A stretch of 50,451 nt of DNA from Loigolactobacillus iwatensis (GTDB lineage Bacteria > Bacillota > Bacilli > Lactobacillales > Lactobacillaceae). Every line of letters begins with the position of its first letter. Within the stretch, counting starts at the first letter, position 1. Under the pieces are notes generated by a model. That model saw only the letters and a program-made list of their open reading frames with translations. It made no database searches and was not told the DNA's origin. Location: positions 1 through 50,451 of the forward strand of contig NZ_RHNP01000020.1 of assembly GCF_003950295.1 (NCBI RefSeq), in the 5' to 3' direction. Of the stretch, positions 1-9,250 are shown piece by piece. The position numbers and the translations under genes were made by a program.

Positions 1-21
1 TGTAACGGACAAAAAGAAAAA

Positions 22-59
22 TCCGGTAAGAACTGGAAAACTCACCAGTTCTTACCGGA
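22..59 (-). terminator. Rho-independent terminator, leftward
   Basis: A perfect 15-bp inverted repeat (22-36 with 45-59) has an 8-base loop. On the minus strand it is followed by a T-rich tract (complement of 11-21). It most likely ends the leftward reductase transcript that begins at 1395. It could also serve a rightward gene outside the window, but the T-rich side faces left. Confidence 0.75.
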
Positions 60-78
60 ACTAATCTTAGATTGTTTT

Positions 79-217
79 GTTTCCGAACATTACTCTATAA
101 CGTGCGCCAAAAGTCTGGATTCACGTGTCTAACTACAGCCAATTCAATAACCATAGTACGGTTATTGAATTGGCTTACGTTACGCAGTAAATCCAAAAGC
201 GACTTTTGTCCCACTCC
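79..217 (-). repeat. Dispersed palindromic repeat A, copy 1 (inverted)
   Basis: The reverse complement of this 139-base stretch aligns over its whole length, with scattered differences, to 18722-18860. At its centre is a near-perfect palindrome around 140-175 (CAATTCAATAACC with GGTTATTGAATTG). It encodes no convincing protein. The short frame across 72-278 lies inside it and is not a gene. Its mobility class is unknown; it looks like a small non-autonomous intergenic repeat. Confidence 0.7.
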
Positions 218-237
218 CTTGTTATTTTTAGACATTA

Positions 238-389
238 TTCTAGTGCATCAAAGCACCATTTTTAAAACGATTGACTAGTTTTCAGAACGCCAAAACCTAA
301 CTAAATCTGATCACGTGTAATTCAGTGGCCAAGCGGCATAAGCATTGTTTTTAATAGCGATATAATTCGATTTAAATATGAGCACTACA
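238..389 (+). repeat. Dispersed repeat B, copy 1
   Basis: This stretch aligns with 12169-12387, from TTCTAGTGCATC through AAAACCTAACT and AAGCGGCATAAGCATT to TTTAAATATGA. Copy 2 carries about 73 extra bases in the middle. It fills most of the gap between repeat A and the reductase gene. No coding potential is seen. Confidence 0.65.
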
Positions 390-396
390 CTTTTAA

Positions 397-1395
397 CTAG
401 GAGATCTTTACAATCACGCGGCCTTGGCGAGGTGATTTTAAGTAAGTTGGTAGGAATAATCCTAAATCTTTGAATAAGACGGTTTTTACTTTGAAATCAG
501 TTAAATTGGTTGGCCAAAAATCAGTGGCCAAATGTTGCCAAATTACTGGTCGTTGCGTACTGGAAACGTTGACAGAGTCAATGCCATACAGGGTAATTCC
601 CCGAAGAATAAAGGGTAAAGTGGTGGCGGCCAATTGGATGCCGGCAGCATTGCCAGATAAAGCAACGGCACCGGTGTAGCTGATTTGTGGAAGTAAATTA
701 TTTAAAAGGGTACCACCAACTGCGTCAACAACACCAGTGTATTTTTGTTTGAGTAATGGCCGTTTTTTATCATTAATTAGTTCAGCAGGATTAATTACTT
801 TGGTTGCGCCAAGTTGCTCTAAATATGATTGCTGCTGTGGTTGACGGGTGACCGCGGTGAGATCTTGGTAGCCCAATTGGTGGAGCATCATGAGTGCTAG
901 ACCGCCGACGCCGCCGGTGGTGCCAGTGACAAGTAGTGGTGCTTGCGGATTTAGCATTGAGCTGTGCTGGCGCAAGGTTAGAATGGATAACGCCGCCGTA
1001 AAGCCCGCGGTTCCAAAAAACATGGCCTGTTTGGTTGTTAGGCCGTTGGACAAAGGGACCACCCAACTTTCAGGAACGGTAATGTATTCGGCAAAGCCAC
1101 CGGGATGATTAATGCCCAGACCAAAACCAGTTACAACCACGGCAGTTCCAGGTAGTAATTTGGCGGAAGCACTGTTAACGATCACTCCCGCGGCATCAAT
1201 GCCGGGAATTTGGGGGTAGTGGTGAAGAACGCCACTTTTTGCGTTAAGCGTTAGGGCGTCTTTAAAATTAATACTGGAATAATCGACCTTAATTTGGACT
1301 TGGCCGTCTTCAAGTGGTTGTAGTGTCTGGGTAGTAAATTGCGGGATGATTGTGTCCGCTTCTTGCGTGAGTTCTAAGGCTTGGTAGTCAGTCAT
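397..1395 (-). CDS. YhdH/AcuI-type NADPH-dependent quinone/acrylyl-CoA reductase
   Basis: This is a zinc-free medium-chain dehydrogenase/reductase of 332 residues, the normal length for the YhdH/YhfP/AcuI subfamily. The N-terminal GroES-like part has the family segment YSSINFKDAL (about residues 39-48) and IPGIDAAGVI. The Rossmann motif GTTGGVGG lies near residues 158-165. Characterised relatives reduce acrylyl-CoA or small enones and quinones with NADPH; the substrate here is not visible. The start is supported by a GGAGGG Shine-Dalgarno sequence 6 bases upstream. It is transcribed alone and leftward, divergent from potA, and probably ends at the terminator at 22-59. Confidence 0.9.
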   Translation of the reverse strand: MTDYQALELTQEADTIIPQFTTQTLQPLEDGQVQIKVDYSSINFKDALTLNAKSGVLHHYPQIPGIDAAGVIVNSASAKLLPGTAVVVTGFGLGINHPGGFAEYITVPESWVVPLSNGLTTKQAMFFGTAGFTAALSILTLRQHSSMLNPQAPLLVTGTTGGVGGLALMMLHQLGYQDLTAVTRQPQQQSYLEQLGATKVINPAELINDKKRPLLKQKYTGVVDAVGGTLLNNLLPQISYTGAVALSGNAAGIQLAATTLPFILRGITLYGIDSVNVSSTQRPVIWQHLATDFWPTNLTDFKVKTVLFKDLGLFLPTYLKSPRQGRVIVKIS

Positions 1396-1471
1396 GTTAT
1401 TCCCTCCAAAGTGAAGCTACTTTCTTATCATTGTAAGCCATTTCACAATGGTAAAACAAGTACGGAAAAGG

Positions 1472-1500
1472 TTTAAAAAAAGCATTTTGTCCGATATAAT
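1472..1500 (+). promoter_or_regulatory. Promoter of potABCD
   Basis: TTTAAA (1472-1477) and TATAAT (1495-1500) are separated by 17 bases, in the gap between the divergent reductase and potA. The predicted transcript start is near 1507. Confidence 0.55.
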
Positions 1501-1560
1501 TGGTGGTGCTGTGAATTAAACTTAAAAATGAATAACTTAACTAAAAAGGAGCAATGTGCG

Positions 1561-2655
1561 TTGGCAAATACAATTATTAGTTTTGAAGCTGTTGATAAGC
1601 GTTATGGTGACACAATTGCCTTAAATGATATTAATTTTGAATTAGAACAAGGCAAATTCTATACCTTATTAGGGCCTTCTGGTTGTGGCAAAACAACTAT
1701 TCTTAGAATTCTGGCCGGTTTTACGAGCGCAACAAGTGGTGAAATAAAATTCAAGGGCCAAAAGATTAATAACTTACCCGCAAATAAACGTAAAGTTAAT
1801 ACAGTATTTCAAGACTACGCACTTTTTCCCCACCTAAATGTTTTTGATAATGTTGCTTTTGGCCTCAGTTTACGAAAAGTTCCTAAGGCAGAAATTCGGC
1901 GACGAGTACTTGAAGCGTTACGCCTAGTTCAGCTAACGGGCTATGATGATCGTGAGATTGCCGAGTTATCCGGTGGTCAACAACAACGGGTTGCAATTGC
2001 CCGGGCCATTGTTAATGAGCCGGAAGTTTTACTGTTGGACGAACCATTATCGGCGTTAGATGCCAAATTACGAACGGCAATGCAAGTTGAATTACGTCAG
2101 TTGCAACGTAGATTAGGCATTACTTTTTTGTTTGTTACCCATGATCAAGGTGAGGCACTGGCAATGAGTGATGAAATCTTTGTAATGAATAATGGCAAGA
2201 TTTTGCAGCAAGGGAATCCGGTAGATATCTACGATGAACCAATTAATCATTTTGTTGCGGATTTCATTGGCGAAAGTAACATCGTCAAAGGAAAAATGGT
2301 CAAGGATTACTTAGTTTCTTTTGTTGGTAAGCAATTTGAGTGCGCGGATGCAGGAATGCGGCCTAACGAGCCCGTTGAGATTGTTTTACGCCCAGAAGAC
2401 TTAGTTTTAACCGATGTAACCAAGGGAAAGCTTACTGTGACGGTAGATACGCAAGTTTTCCGGGGAAATATTTATGAAATTATGAGTCATGATAGTGCAA
2501 ATAATCAGTGGCTCATTCACGCCGTGCATAAGGCCACGATTGGACAAAAAGTGGGGATTAGTTTTGGCCCCGAGGACGTACACGTTATGCGCTTTGGTGA
2601 ATCAGAAGAAGAATTTGACGCGCGGCTTGAGACTTATGAAGGTGAAGAAGAATGA
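1561..2655 (+). CDS. potA: Spermidine/putrescine ABC transporter ATP-binding protein PotA
   Basis: This is the ATPase subunit of a polyamine importer. It has Walker A GPSGCGKT (residues 38-45 from this start), the Q-loop in [10 protein letters not shown], signature LSGGQQQ (136-142), Walker B VLLLDEP (156-162), an H-loop histidine in FVTHDQ, and a C-terminal TOBE-like domain. I chose a TTG start at 1561 because AAAGGAG lies 9 bases upstream. An in-frame ATG at 1528 would add 11 residues but has no ribosome site and sits only about 21 bases after the predicted transcript start. The stop overlaps the potB start by 4 bases, so it is the first gene of a four-gene operon. Confidence 0.93.
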   Translation: MANTIISFEAVDKRYGDTIALNDINFELEQGKFYTLLGPSGCGKTTILRILAGFTSATSGEIKFKGQKINNLPANKRKVNTVFQDYALFPHLNVFDNVAFGLSLRKVPKAEIRRRVLEALRLVQLTGYDDREIAELSGGQQQRVAIARAIVNEPEVLLLDEPLSALDAKLRTAMQVELRQLQRRLGITFLFVTHDQGEALAMSDEIFVMNNGKILQQGNPVDIYDEPINHFVADFIGESNIVKGKMVKDYLVSFVGKQFECADAGMRPNEPVEIVLRPEDLVLTDVTKGKLTVTVDTQVFRGNIYEIMSHDSANNQWLIHAVHKATIGQKVGISFGPEDVHVMRFGESEEEFDARLETYEGEEE

Positions 2656-3464
2656 AACGTTTTAATCCGGCCTATAGCTTCCTGTACATCCTTTGGATCG
2701 TTCTTTTTGTAATTGCGCCGTTAGTCTTGATTGTTTACCAATCATTTTTTGATATTAGCGGCCATTTAACGCTTGCCAATTATCAAGCGTACTTTGGTTC
2801 GGGTACTTACCTTAAAATGACACTTAATTCGATTTGGTACGCACTATTGATCACGTTGCTAACACTCCTGATTAGCTACCCAACGGCCTATTGGCTAAAT
2901 CAAACTAAAAACAAGCAGTTGTGGCTGTTGCTGATTATTTTACCGACTTGGATTAACCTTTTATTGAAGGCTTATGCGTTTATTGGTATTCTCAGTCAAA
3001 ATGGTTCAGTGAATCATTTTCTCACTTTTGTTGGGATTGGCCCCCAGCAACTGTTATTTACCAACGCTAGTTTTATCTTTGTCGCGGCTTATATTGAAAT
3101 TCCGTTTATGATCTTACCAATTTTTAATGCCATTGACGAGCTGAATCCATCCTTCGTTAATGCCAGTCGTGATTTAGGCGCGACTAATTGGCAAACCTTT
3201 AGTAAAGTAATTTTTCCCTTAACGATAAATGGTGTTAAGGCAGGCGTTCAAGCCGTTTTCATTCCTTCATTATCGTTATTCATGTTAACGCGTTTAATCG
3301 GCGGTAATAAGGTGATTACGCTAGGAACAGCAATTGAGGAGCATTTCTTAGTAACTCAGAATTGGGGAATGGGTTCCACGATCGGCGTGGTTTTAATTGT
3401 TGCAATGGTCATTATTATGTTTGTTACTGGTGAACGACGAAAAAAGGGGCGAAAAGGTGAATGA
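2652..3464 (+). CDS. potB: Spermidine/putrescine ABC transporter permease PotB
   Basis: A 270-residue inner-membrane permease with about six hydrophobic segments, starting with [20 protein letters not shown] near the N-terminus. It carries the EAA-type cytoplasmic loop ([20 protein letters not shown], about residues 171-190) that docks to the ATPase PotA. Length and order fit PotB. Its ATG overlaps the potA stop (ATGA) and its own stop overlaps potC, indicating translational coupling. With PotC it forms the membrane channel for polyamines. Confidence 0.93.
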   Translation: MKRFNPAYSFLYILWIVLFVIAPLVLIVYQSFFDISGHLTLANYQAYFGSGTYLKMTLNSIWYALLITLLTLLISYPTAYWLNQTKNKQLWLLLIILPTWINLLLKAYAFIGILSQNGSVNHFLTFVGIGPQQLLFTNASFIFVAAYIEIPFMILPIFNAIDELNPSFVNASRDLGATNWQTFSKVIFPLTINGVKAGVQAVFIPSLSLFMLTRLIGGNKVITLGTAIEEHFLVTQNWGMGSTIGVVLIVAMVIIMFVTGERRKKGRKGE

Positions 3465-4285
3465 AAAAGCGATTTAGTTGGCAAAACTTATATTTAATCT
3501 TCGTTTTTGCGTTACTTTACGTACCGATTTTTTATTTAATCTTTTATTCCTTTAATCGTGGCGGAACGATGACGCATTTTACTGGTTTTACTTGGCAGCA
3601 TTATACGGAATTATTTAGTGATTCCCGGATGATCGAGATTGTTGTTGATACCTTGTTAATCGCGCTTTTGTCATCACTTTTGGCGACTATTATTGGAACG
3701 TTGGGAGCATTACAGATTTATAGTGTTAAACGGCCGGTTGTTAAAAACGCTATTTTATCATTAAATAATATCCTAATGGTTTCGCCAGATGTTATCATTG
3801 GGGCCAGCTTTTTAATCTTTTTTACCTTTTTAGGGTTCAAACTTGGTTTTGGCTCCGTCCTACTAAGCCATATTGCTTTTTCAATTCCAATTGTGGTATT
3901 AATGGTGCTCCCTAAGCTAAACGAGATGAATTTATCTTTGATCGATGCCGCAACTGATTTAGGCGCTACCAATTTTCAAGTCTTCAGTCGAGTGATTTTA
4001 CCCTACATTGCCCCCGGTGTTTTTGCCGGTTACTTCATGGCCTTTACCTATTCGCTAGACGATTTTGCGGTGACCTTTTTTGTTACTGGTAATGGCTTTG
4101 AAACGCTGTCAGTTGAAATTTACGCTCGGGCTCGGCAAGGAATTAGTTTAGAAATTAATGCACTATCTGCGTTGATGTTTGTTTTTTCTTTATTGTTAGT
4201 TGTTGGGTATTATTTTCTAAATCAGTATAATTCTTCCAAACGAACGCGAAAGCGGCAACGATTGGAGGCAACCCAAATTAAATGA
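3461..4285 (+). CDS. potC: Spermidine/putrescine ABC transporter permease PotC
   Basis: The second permease of the polyamine importer, 274 residues with about six membrane segments. The EAA loop is visible as AATDLGATNFQVFSRVILP in the second half, paralleling the loop of PotB. It starts with ATG in a 4-base overlap with potB, and its stop overlaps potD by 4 bases. The C-terminus is basic (KRTRKRQR), consistent with a cytoplasmic tail. Confidence 0.93.
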   Translation: MKKRFSWQNLYLIFVFALLYVPIFYLIFYSFNRGGTMTHFTGFTWQHYTELFSDSRMIEIVVDTLLIALLSSLLATIIGTLGALQIYSVKRPVVKNAILSLNNILMVSPDVIIGASFLIFFTFLGFKLGFGSVLLSHIAFSIPIVVLMVLPKLNEMNLSLIDAATDLGATNFQVFSRVILPYIAPGVFAGYFMAFTYSLDDFAVTFFVTGNGFETLSVEIYARARQGISLEINALSALMFVFSLLLVVGYYFLNQYNSSKRTRKRQRLEATQIK

Positions 4286-5355
4286 AACGATTAGTTAGCT
4301 TTATTTTAGGAATTCTGGCGGTTTGTCTCTTATTATTTATGACTAGTAGCCATTTACAAAAGGCACAAGGCCTGACTAATTCCGATACGTTAACCCTGTA
4401 TAATTGGGGCGATTATATTGATCCACAATTAATTAAAAAATTTCAACGGGAAACTGGCTATAAAGTTCGTGTTGAGACTTTTGATAGCAACGAAGCAATG
4501 TTTACTAAGATTCAGCAGGGCGGTACTAGTTATGATCTTGCCGTTCCATCGGAATACATGGTTCAAAAAATGCGAAAGGCGCATTTACTCAAGCCATTAA
4601 ACAAGTCCCGAATTCACGGCCTGGCTAATATAAATTCACGCTTTCTTAACCTTGGTTTTGATCCGGATAATCGCTACTCAGTACCCTATTTTTGGGGAAC
4701 GTTAGGAATTGTCTACAACGATCAGATGGTTAAGGCTAATCAGGTACAACACTGGCGTGATTTATGGTCGCCACGTTTTCGTAACCAAATTATGTTGGTG
4801 GATTCTGCCCGGGATATTATGGGAATGGCTTTAATCGAGCAAGGTCATTCCGTTAATACAACTAATCCAGTTCAGTTGAATGCAGCAAAAAAACGTCTTG
4901 ATCAGTTAAGTCCAAACGTTAAGGCGATTGTTGCAGATGAGATTAAAATGTACATGGCACAAGATGAGGCGGCAGTAGCGGTTACTTGGTCCGGCGAGGC
5001 CTCTGAGATGATGGCGAATAATTCTCATTTACATTATGTTGTACCAAGTGAGGGAAGCAATCTGTGGTTTGATAATTTAGTGATTCCAAGGACAGCCAAG
5101 CACTATAAAGCAATTTACGCGTTCATTAATTTCATGCTAAGACCGGAAAATGCTGCGCAAAATGCGACCTATGTTGGTTACGCCACGCCGAATAAAGCGG
5201 CCGAAAAAAAGCTACCAAAATCAGTTGCTAATGATCCACAATTTTATCCTGATGAAAAAACAATTAGTCATCTGCAAGTTTACCAAGATCTAGGACCGCG
5301 CATGGTTGGTATTTATAACGATAAATTTCTTGAATTTAAGATGCATGGGCACTAA
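4282..5355 (+). CDS. potD: Spermidine/putrescine-binding protein PotD
   Basis: The extracellular substrate-binding subunit, 357 residues. An N-terminal hydrophobic segment (about residues 5-22) follows a short basic start. The mature part begins with the family motif LTLYNWGDYIDPQLIKKF and continues with DLAVPSEYMV and FWGTLGIVYND, typical of bacterial PotD/PotF. A cysteine lies in the hydrophobic segment (LAVC), but the residue before it is valine, so a lipobox is doubtful. It may instead be membrane-anchored or cleaved near KAQG. It is the last gene of potABCD; no clear hairpin terminator follows before the cdaA promoter. Confidence 0.93.
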   Translation: MKRLVSFILGILAVCLLLFMTSSHLQKAQGLTNSDTLTLYNWGDYIDPQLIKKFQRETGYKVRVETFDSNEAMFTKIQQGGTSYDLAVPSEYMVQKMRKAHLLKPLNKSRIHGLANINSRFLNLGFDPDNRYSVPYFWGTLGIVYNDQMVKANQVQHWRDLWSPRFRNQIMLVDSARDIMGMALIEQGHSVNTTNPVQLNAAKKRLDQLSPNVKAIVADEIKMYMAQDEAAVAVTWSGEASEMMANNSHLHYVVPSEGSNLWFDNLVIPRTAKHYKAIYAFINFMLRPENAAQNATYVGYATPNKAAEKKLPKSVANDPQFYPDEKTISHLQVYQDLGPRMVGIYNDKFLEFKMHGH

Positions 5356-5426
5356 AGGTAATTCGGTTGTTTAGCGGTTAGGGAGGACTTTTCCAAATAA
5401 GTTTAGCGGAAACGTAGTCCCGTTCG

Positions 5427-5435
5427 TGCTATAAT
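5427..5435 (+). promoter_or_regulatory. Extended -10 promoter of cdaA operon
   Basis: TGCTATAAT is an extended -10 element (TGn plus TATAAT at 5430-5435), 34 bases before the cdaA start. No good -35 hexamer is seen, which an extended -10 can tolerate. Confidence 0.5.
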
Positions 5436-5469
5436 AATAACGCAAGTTTATAAGAAGTGGAGGTAGCCT

Positions 5470-6309
5470 ATGTCAATTAATTGGAATGATCTATTAAACT
5501 GGGGTAACATCGTCAACTTGTTAGACATCTTTGTTGTCTGGTATTTTATTTATAAGTTGATCATGTTAGTCCGGGGAACCAAGGCGGTACAGCTATTAAA
5601 GGGAATAGTTGTGATCGTGGTAATTAAATTGATCAGTTGGGGAATCGGGCTACGAACTGTTTCATTTATTATGGATCAGGTCATTAATTGGGGTGTTATT
5701 GCCACTGTAATTATATTTCAACCTGAAATTCGACGAGGCCTAGAGCATTTAGGCCGCGGTTCAATTTTTGTACGTAATCGTTCGCAAAATGAACAGGAAA
5801 AGCGCATGATTGCCGGGCTTGATAAGGCGATTCAGTACATGTCAAAGCGGCGAATTGGGGCCTTGATGACGTTACAGCTAAATACTGGTTTAGAGGATTA
5901 TATCGAAACTGGGATTACATTGGACGCTGATGTTACCGGGGAATTACTGATTAATATCTTTATTCCTAACACACCTTTACATGATGGTGCAGTAATCATT
6001 CAAAATGGGCGAATCGCGGTGGCCGCAGCATATTTACCGTTATCAGATAGTAATCTTATCCCTAAAGAATTAGGGACAAGACATCGGGCGGCCGTTGGAA
6101 TCAGTGAAGTCACTGATGCCTTAACCATTGTTGTTTCAGAAGAAACCGGTGGGGTCATGATCACTCAAAATAGTGAAATGATGCGTGATCTATCCCAAGA
6201 GGATTACCTTAAAATTTTACGTCGTGAATTATTGAAGCCTGAACAACCGCAGCGAAATGTTGTGCAGGAATTTATCGACGCAGTCATTAAGGGGGGAATT
6301 AAAAAATGA
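5470..6309 (+). CDS. cdaA: Diadenylate cyclase CdaA
   Basis: Membrane-bound enzyme that makes c-di-AMP from two ATP. It is 279 residues, the usual length. Three hydrophobic segments fill about residues 15-85, followed by the DAC domain with catalytic DGA (172-174) and RHR (204-206). GGAGG lies 8 bases before the ATG. The order cdaA-cdaR-glmM is conserved in Firmicutes, and proteins of this set are known to interact in relatives. It overlaps cdaR by 4 bases. Confidence 0.96.
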   Translation: MSINWNDLLNWGNIVNLLDIFVVWYFIYKLIMLVRGTKAVQLLKGIVVIVVIKLISWGIGLRTVSFIMDQVINWGVIATVIIFQPEIRRGLEHLGRGSIFVRNRSQNEQEKRMIAGLDKAIQYMSKRRIGALMTLQLNTGLEDYIETGITLDADVTGELLINIFIPNTPLHDGAVIIQNGRIAVAAAYLPLSDSNLIPKELGTRHRAAVGISEVTDALTIVVSEETGGVMITQNSEMMRDLSQEDYLKILRRELLKPEQPQRNVVQEFIDAVIKGGIKK

Positions 6310-7436
6310 ACAAATTTTTTAATAGCCCTTGGGTTTACCGTGGCTTGGCACTAATTTTTGCGATCATGTTGTTTACTTACGTTAATATTGATCGAATCAA
6401 TTCAACAAGACAAGCCGCCAGTAGCAGTAGTACAATGTTAGCAAATAAATCAAAAACAATTACGGTGCCTTTACAGATCAACGCTGATACGGATAAATAT
6501 TTTATCACCGGTTATCCTGAAAAAGTTAAGGTTAAAATTGAAGGGCCTAGTGCTTTAGTAACAGCAACGACCAATACACAAAATTTTAAAGTAATGGCCA
6601 ACCTTGAACGGCTGGGTGTTGGTAAACACGTTGTTACCTTGCGTCAGGAAGGGCTAAATAAGGAACTTAGTTACCGTATTAGTCCCCAACGAGTAACAAT
6701 TGATGTTCAGCGTAAGGAGATCAAGCGTTTCCCAATTCAGGTTAAGTTTAATAAGGCTAATTTGGCAACCGGCTACACAACGGGCGATATTAGTTTGAAT
6801 CAAACGACAACGACTGTAACGGGATCACGTTCGGCCGTGAATTCAATTGATCAAGTTGTTGCAACCGTAAATACAAAGAACAATATTGAAAGTGATATTT
6901 CCCAGGAAACTTTACTGCAAGCCTTAGATAGCAAGGGAAATACGGTTAATGTCTTAATGGATCCACAGGCGGTTAAGGTGACTATACCAGTGGAACATCC
7001 ATCCAAAAAAGTAAGTATTAATTTGAAAGCTACTGGAACACCGGCTGATGGTAAAGCAGTTAAGTTATCTTCAGACACCAAGTCAGTTACCGTAACAGGA
7101 CCGCAAAGTGAACTTGATAAATTGAAGGACTTAACAGTTGATGTGCCAGTGGATGATGCTTCATCTTCAACTACCAAGACGATTAGTCTTGATCCAGGCA
7201 GCAATAACTTACAATGTACTCCGAAGAGTGTTCAGGTACTTGTATCCGTTAATGATGATGATACTAATAATAATGACGCAGCAGCTGAAAGCGGCGCAAC
7301 CAGCAGTAGTGTTGCCACAACTTCCAGTAAAAATAATAGTTCAAGTAGTTCGACTTCTTCCGAATCGAGTGCGGCGTCAAGTCAGAGTTCGAATCAAGGA
7401 AGCTCAAGTAGCAGCAGCTCACAATCTAATCAATAA
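6306..7436 (+). CDS. cdaR: CdaA regulator CdaR (YbbR-domain protein)
   Basis: Regulator of the diadenylate cyclase, 376 residues. It has one N-terminal membrane segment (about 12-26), then repeated YbbR domains of about 80 residues each that face outside the cell. Three are recognisable, each with a KV.V.G.. edge-strand pattern such as PEKVKVKIEGPSALV and TKSVTVTGPQSEL. The last 50 or so residues are a serine/asparagine/glutamine-rich disordered tail, longer than YbbR proteins need. It is translationally coupled to cdaA and followed after 28 bases by glmM. Confidence 0.92.
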   Translation: MNKFFNSPWVYRGLALIFAIMLFTYVNIDRINSTRQAASSSSTMLANKSKTITVPLQINADTDKYFITGYPEKVKVKIEGPSALVTATTNTQNFKVMANLERLGVGKHVVTLRQEGLNKELSYRISPQRVTIDVQRKEIKRFPIQVKFNKANLATGYTTGDISLNQTTTTVTGSRSAVNSIDQVVATVNTKNNIESDISQETLLQALDSKGNTVNVLMDPQAVKVTIPVEHPSKKVSINLKATGTPADGKAVKLSSDTKSVTVTGPQSELDKLKDLTVDVPVDDASSSTTKTISLDPGSNNLQCTPKSVQVLVSVNDDDTNNNDAAAESGATSSSVATTSSKNNSSSSSTSSESSAASSQSSNQGSSSSSSSQSNQ

Positions 7437-7464
7437 ACGAAAAAAGAAACGAGGAATTTAAGTT

Positions 7465-8823
7465 ATGGGAAGATATTTTGGAACCGATGGCGTACGAGGT
7501 GTTGCGAATCAAGAATTAACGCCTGAGTTGGCTTTTCGCGTTGGTCGAACTGGTGGCTATGTTTTAGCTAAATACCAGGAAAATCAAGATAAAAAGCCAC
7601 TTGTTTTGGTTGCGCGTGACACACGAATTTCTGGTCAGTTATTAGAAGAAGCATTAATTTCTGGTTTATTGTCAGTCGGCATCGAGGTTATGTCTTTAGG
7701 TGTTATTTCAACACCAGCCGTAGCCTATTTAACTCGTATTCAAGGAGCTGCCGCTGGTGTACAGATAACAGCTTCGCACAATCCAGCTGAATATAATGGC
7801 ATTAAGTTTTTTGGTCCCGATGGTTTTAAACTTTTGGATGAACAAGAAGCTGAGATTGAGGACCTCTTGGATGAACCCAAGGACACGCTACCACGACCAT
7901 CAAAAGAAGGTCTTGGTACTGTTGCGGACTATCCAGAAGGTGTATTAAAGTACACGCAATTTTTAGAACAAACCTTACAAGAAGATTTGTCAGGTCTAAA
8001 TGTTGTTGTTGACGCGGCTAATGGTGCTACTAGCGGGATTGTCACTCGTTTGTTTGCCGACTTAGAGACTGAGTTTACGACAATTGCCACTAAACCAAAT
8101 GGTGTGAATATCAACGATGGTGTTGGTTCAACTCATCCCGAAAAGCTTGCGGAAACGGTTGTTGCTAAGGAAGCACAGGCTGGTGTTGCCTTTGATGGTG
8201 ATGGTGATCGCTGTATTGCAGTTGATGAAGAAGGTAAGATCGTTAACGGTGATAAGATCATGTACATTTTAGGTAATTACTTTGCTCAGCGTGGCCGACT
8301 CAAGAAAGATACTGTCGTCACAACGGTCATGAGTAATATGGGCCTTTATAAGGCGTTAGAGGCCGATGGTTTGAAGTCCCTACAAACTAAGGTCGGTGAT
8401 CGCTATGTTGTTGAAGAGATGCGTAAGAGCGGCTACAACTTAGGCGGCGAACAGTCAGGACACGTTGTTTTATTTGATTACAATACAACAGGTGACGGAC
8501 TTTTAACGGCTATTCAATTATTAAATGTTATGAAGCAAACGGGTAAAAAACTCTCCGAATTAGCAGAGCCAGTCAAAACTTATCCGCAAAAATTGGTTAA
8601 TATTAAAGTTGCCGATAAGAAAAAGGCCCTTGATAACCCAACGATTAAGGATGTTATTGACACCGTTGAAAAAGAAATGAACGGTGATGGTCGTGTTTTG
8701 GTGCGTCCAAGTGGGACCGAACCATTACTGCGCGTCATGGCCGAAGCACCAACAAAAGAAGAAGTTGGTCAGTACGTTGATCGAATCGCGGCCGTTGTTC
8801 GGGAACAAGTTGGTGTCGAATAG
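7465..8823 (+). CDS. glmM: Phosphoglucosamine mutase GlmM
   Basis: Interconverts glucosamine-6-phosphate and glucosamine-1-phosphate for UDP-GlcNAc synthesis. It is 452 residues, full length. The phosphoserine loop TASHNP has its active Ser at 104, the metal loop DGDGDR is at 244-249, and the phosphate-binding RPSGTEP is near the C-terminus. The start has GAGGAA upstream. It is the third gene of the c-di-AMP/cell-wall operon and ends before the terminator at 8866-8914. glmS, which makes its substrate, follows as a separate transcript. Confidence 0.97.
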   Translation: MGRYFGTDGVRGVANQELTPELAFRVGRTGGYVLAKYQENQDKKPLVLVARDTRISGQLLEEALISGLLSVGIEVMSLGVISTPAVAYLTRIQGAAAGVQITASHNPAEYNGIKFFGPDGFKLLDEQEAEIEDLLDEPKDTLPRPSKEGLGTVADYPEGVLKYTQFLEQTLQEDLSGLNVVVDAANGATSGIVTRLFADLETEFTTIATKPNGVNINDGVGSTHPEKLAETVVAKEAQAGVAFDGDGDRCIAVDEEGKIVNGDKIMYILGNYFAQRGRLKKDTVVTTVMSNMGLYKALEADGLKSLQTKVGDRYVVEEMRKSGYNLGGEQSGHVVLFDYNTTGDGLLTAIQLLNVMKQTGKKLSELAEPVKTYPQKLVNIKVADKKKALDNPTIKDVIDTVEKEMNGDGRVLVRPSGTEPLLRVMAEAPTKEEVGQYVDRIAAVVREQVGVE

Positions 8824-8865
8824 CTTAGCAATGAATTTTTTTACCAACTAGATAATTGTAAATAT

Positions 8866-8914
8866 AAAAAAATAAGGAACAATTACAAAAAAATTGTGAT
8901 TGTTCCTTATTTTT
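8866..8914 (+). terminator. Terminator after glmM
   Basis: A long inverted repeat (ATAAGGAACAAT with ATTGTTCCTTAT) is flanked by A-run and T-run. It ends the cdaA-cdaR-glmM transcript. Confidence 0.85.
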
Positions 8915-8980
8915 GTGTCTTGGCTTATGATTAATAATAGTATACCAATATTAAATTATTTATTTTTATGTGAGCTATAA

Positions 8981-9009
8981 TTGACAACTGTTTAACTTAA
9001 GGCTATAGT
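8981..9009 (+). promoter_or_regulatory. Promoter of glmS
   Basis: TTGACA (8981-8986), a 17-base spacer and TATAGT (9004-9009): an almost consensus vegetative promoter. The predicted start near 9016 leaves about 50 bases before the ribozyme cleavage site, as a glmS ribozyme needs some upstream RNA. Confidence 0.75.
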
Positions 9010-9059
9010 TTTAAGTGTTTCCAATTACTAAATGAGAAAAGGATGTGTCTATACCAATA

Positions 9060-9230
9060 TAATGGAAAGCGCCTGGGCCAAAATTAATTTTTTGGTTGAC
9101 GAGGAAGAAGTCTATCGAATATCGGCGGGTGGCTTCAGGGTCTGCACTCTACAGATTGATCGTTAAAAACAAGTGTAAGCTTGCAATAAAGCGGCAATCA
9201 CGCAGTTGGAAACATGAACTTCAATTTAAT
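9060..9230 (+). ncRNA. glmS self-cleaving ribozyme/riboswitch
   Basis: The 5' untranslated region of glmS shows the ribozyme core. The cleavage site is in AGCGCC (A9068 before G9069), followed by CTGGGCC, then GGTTGACGAGGAAGAAG, TATCGAA and TCGGCGGGTGGC. Weaker 3' pairing elements run to about 9220. In this class, glucosamine-6-phosphate is the catalytic cofactor; cleavage exposes the mRNA to decay and lowers GlmS when the product is abundant. The core is strongly recognisable; the exact 3' limit is uncertain. Confidence 0.95.
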
Positions 9231-9250
9231 CTGAGAAGAGGATGTTTTTT

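Noticed and set aside
72-278. 68-residue frame near the left edge
   Set aside because: It runs through repeat A, whose other copies are not open in this frame, and has no ribosome site.
9058-9063. TATAAT directly before the glmS ribozyme core as the glmS promoter
   Set aside because: Transcription would begin about at the cleavage site, leaving nothing for the ribozyme to cleave. A much better TTGACA-17-TATAGT lies at 8981-9009.
9242-9250. ATG at 9242 as the glmS start
   Set aside because: It would place three residues before the catalytic Cys, which must become the N-terminal residue after Met removal.
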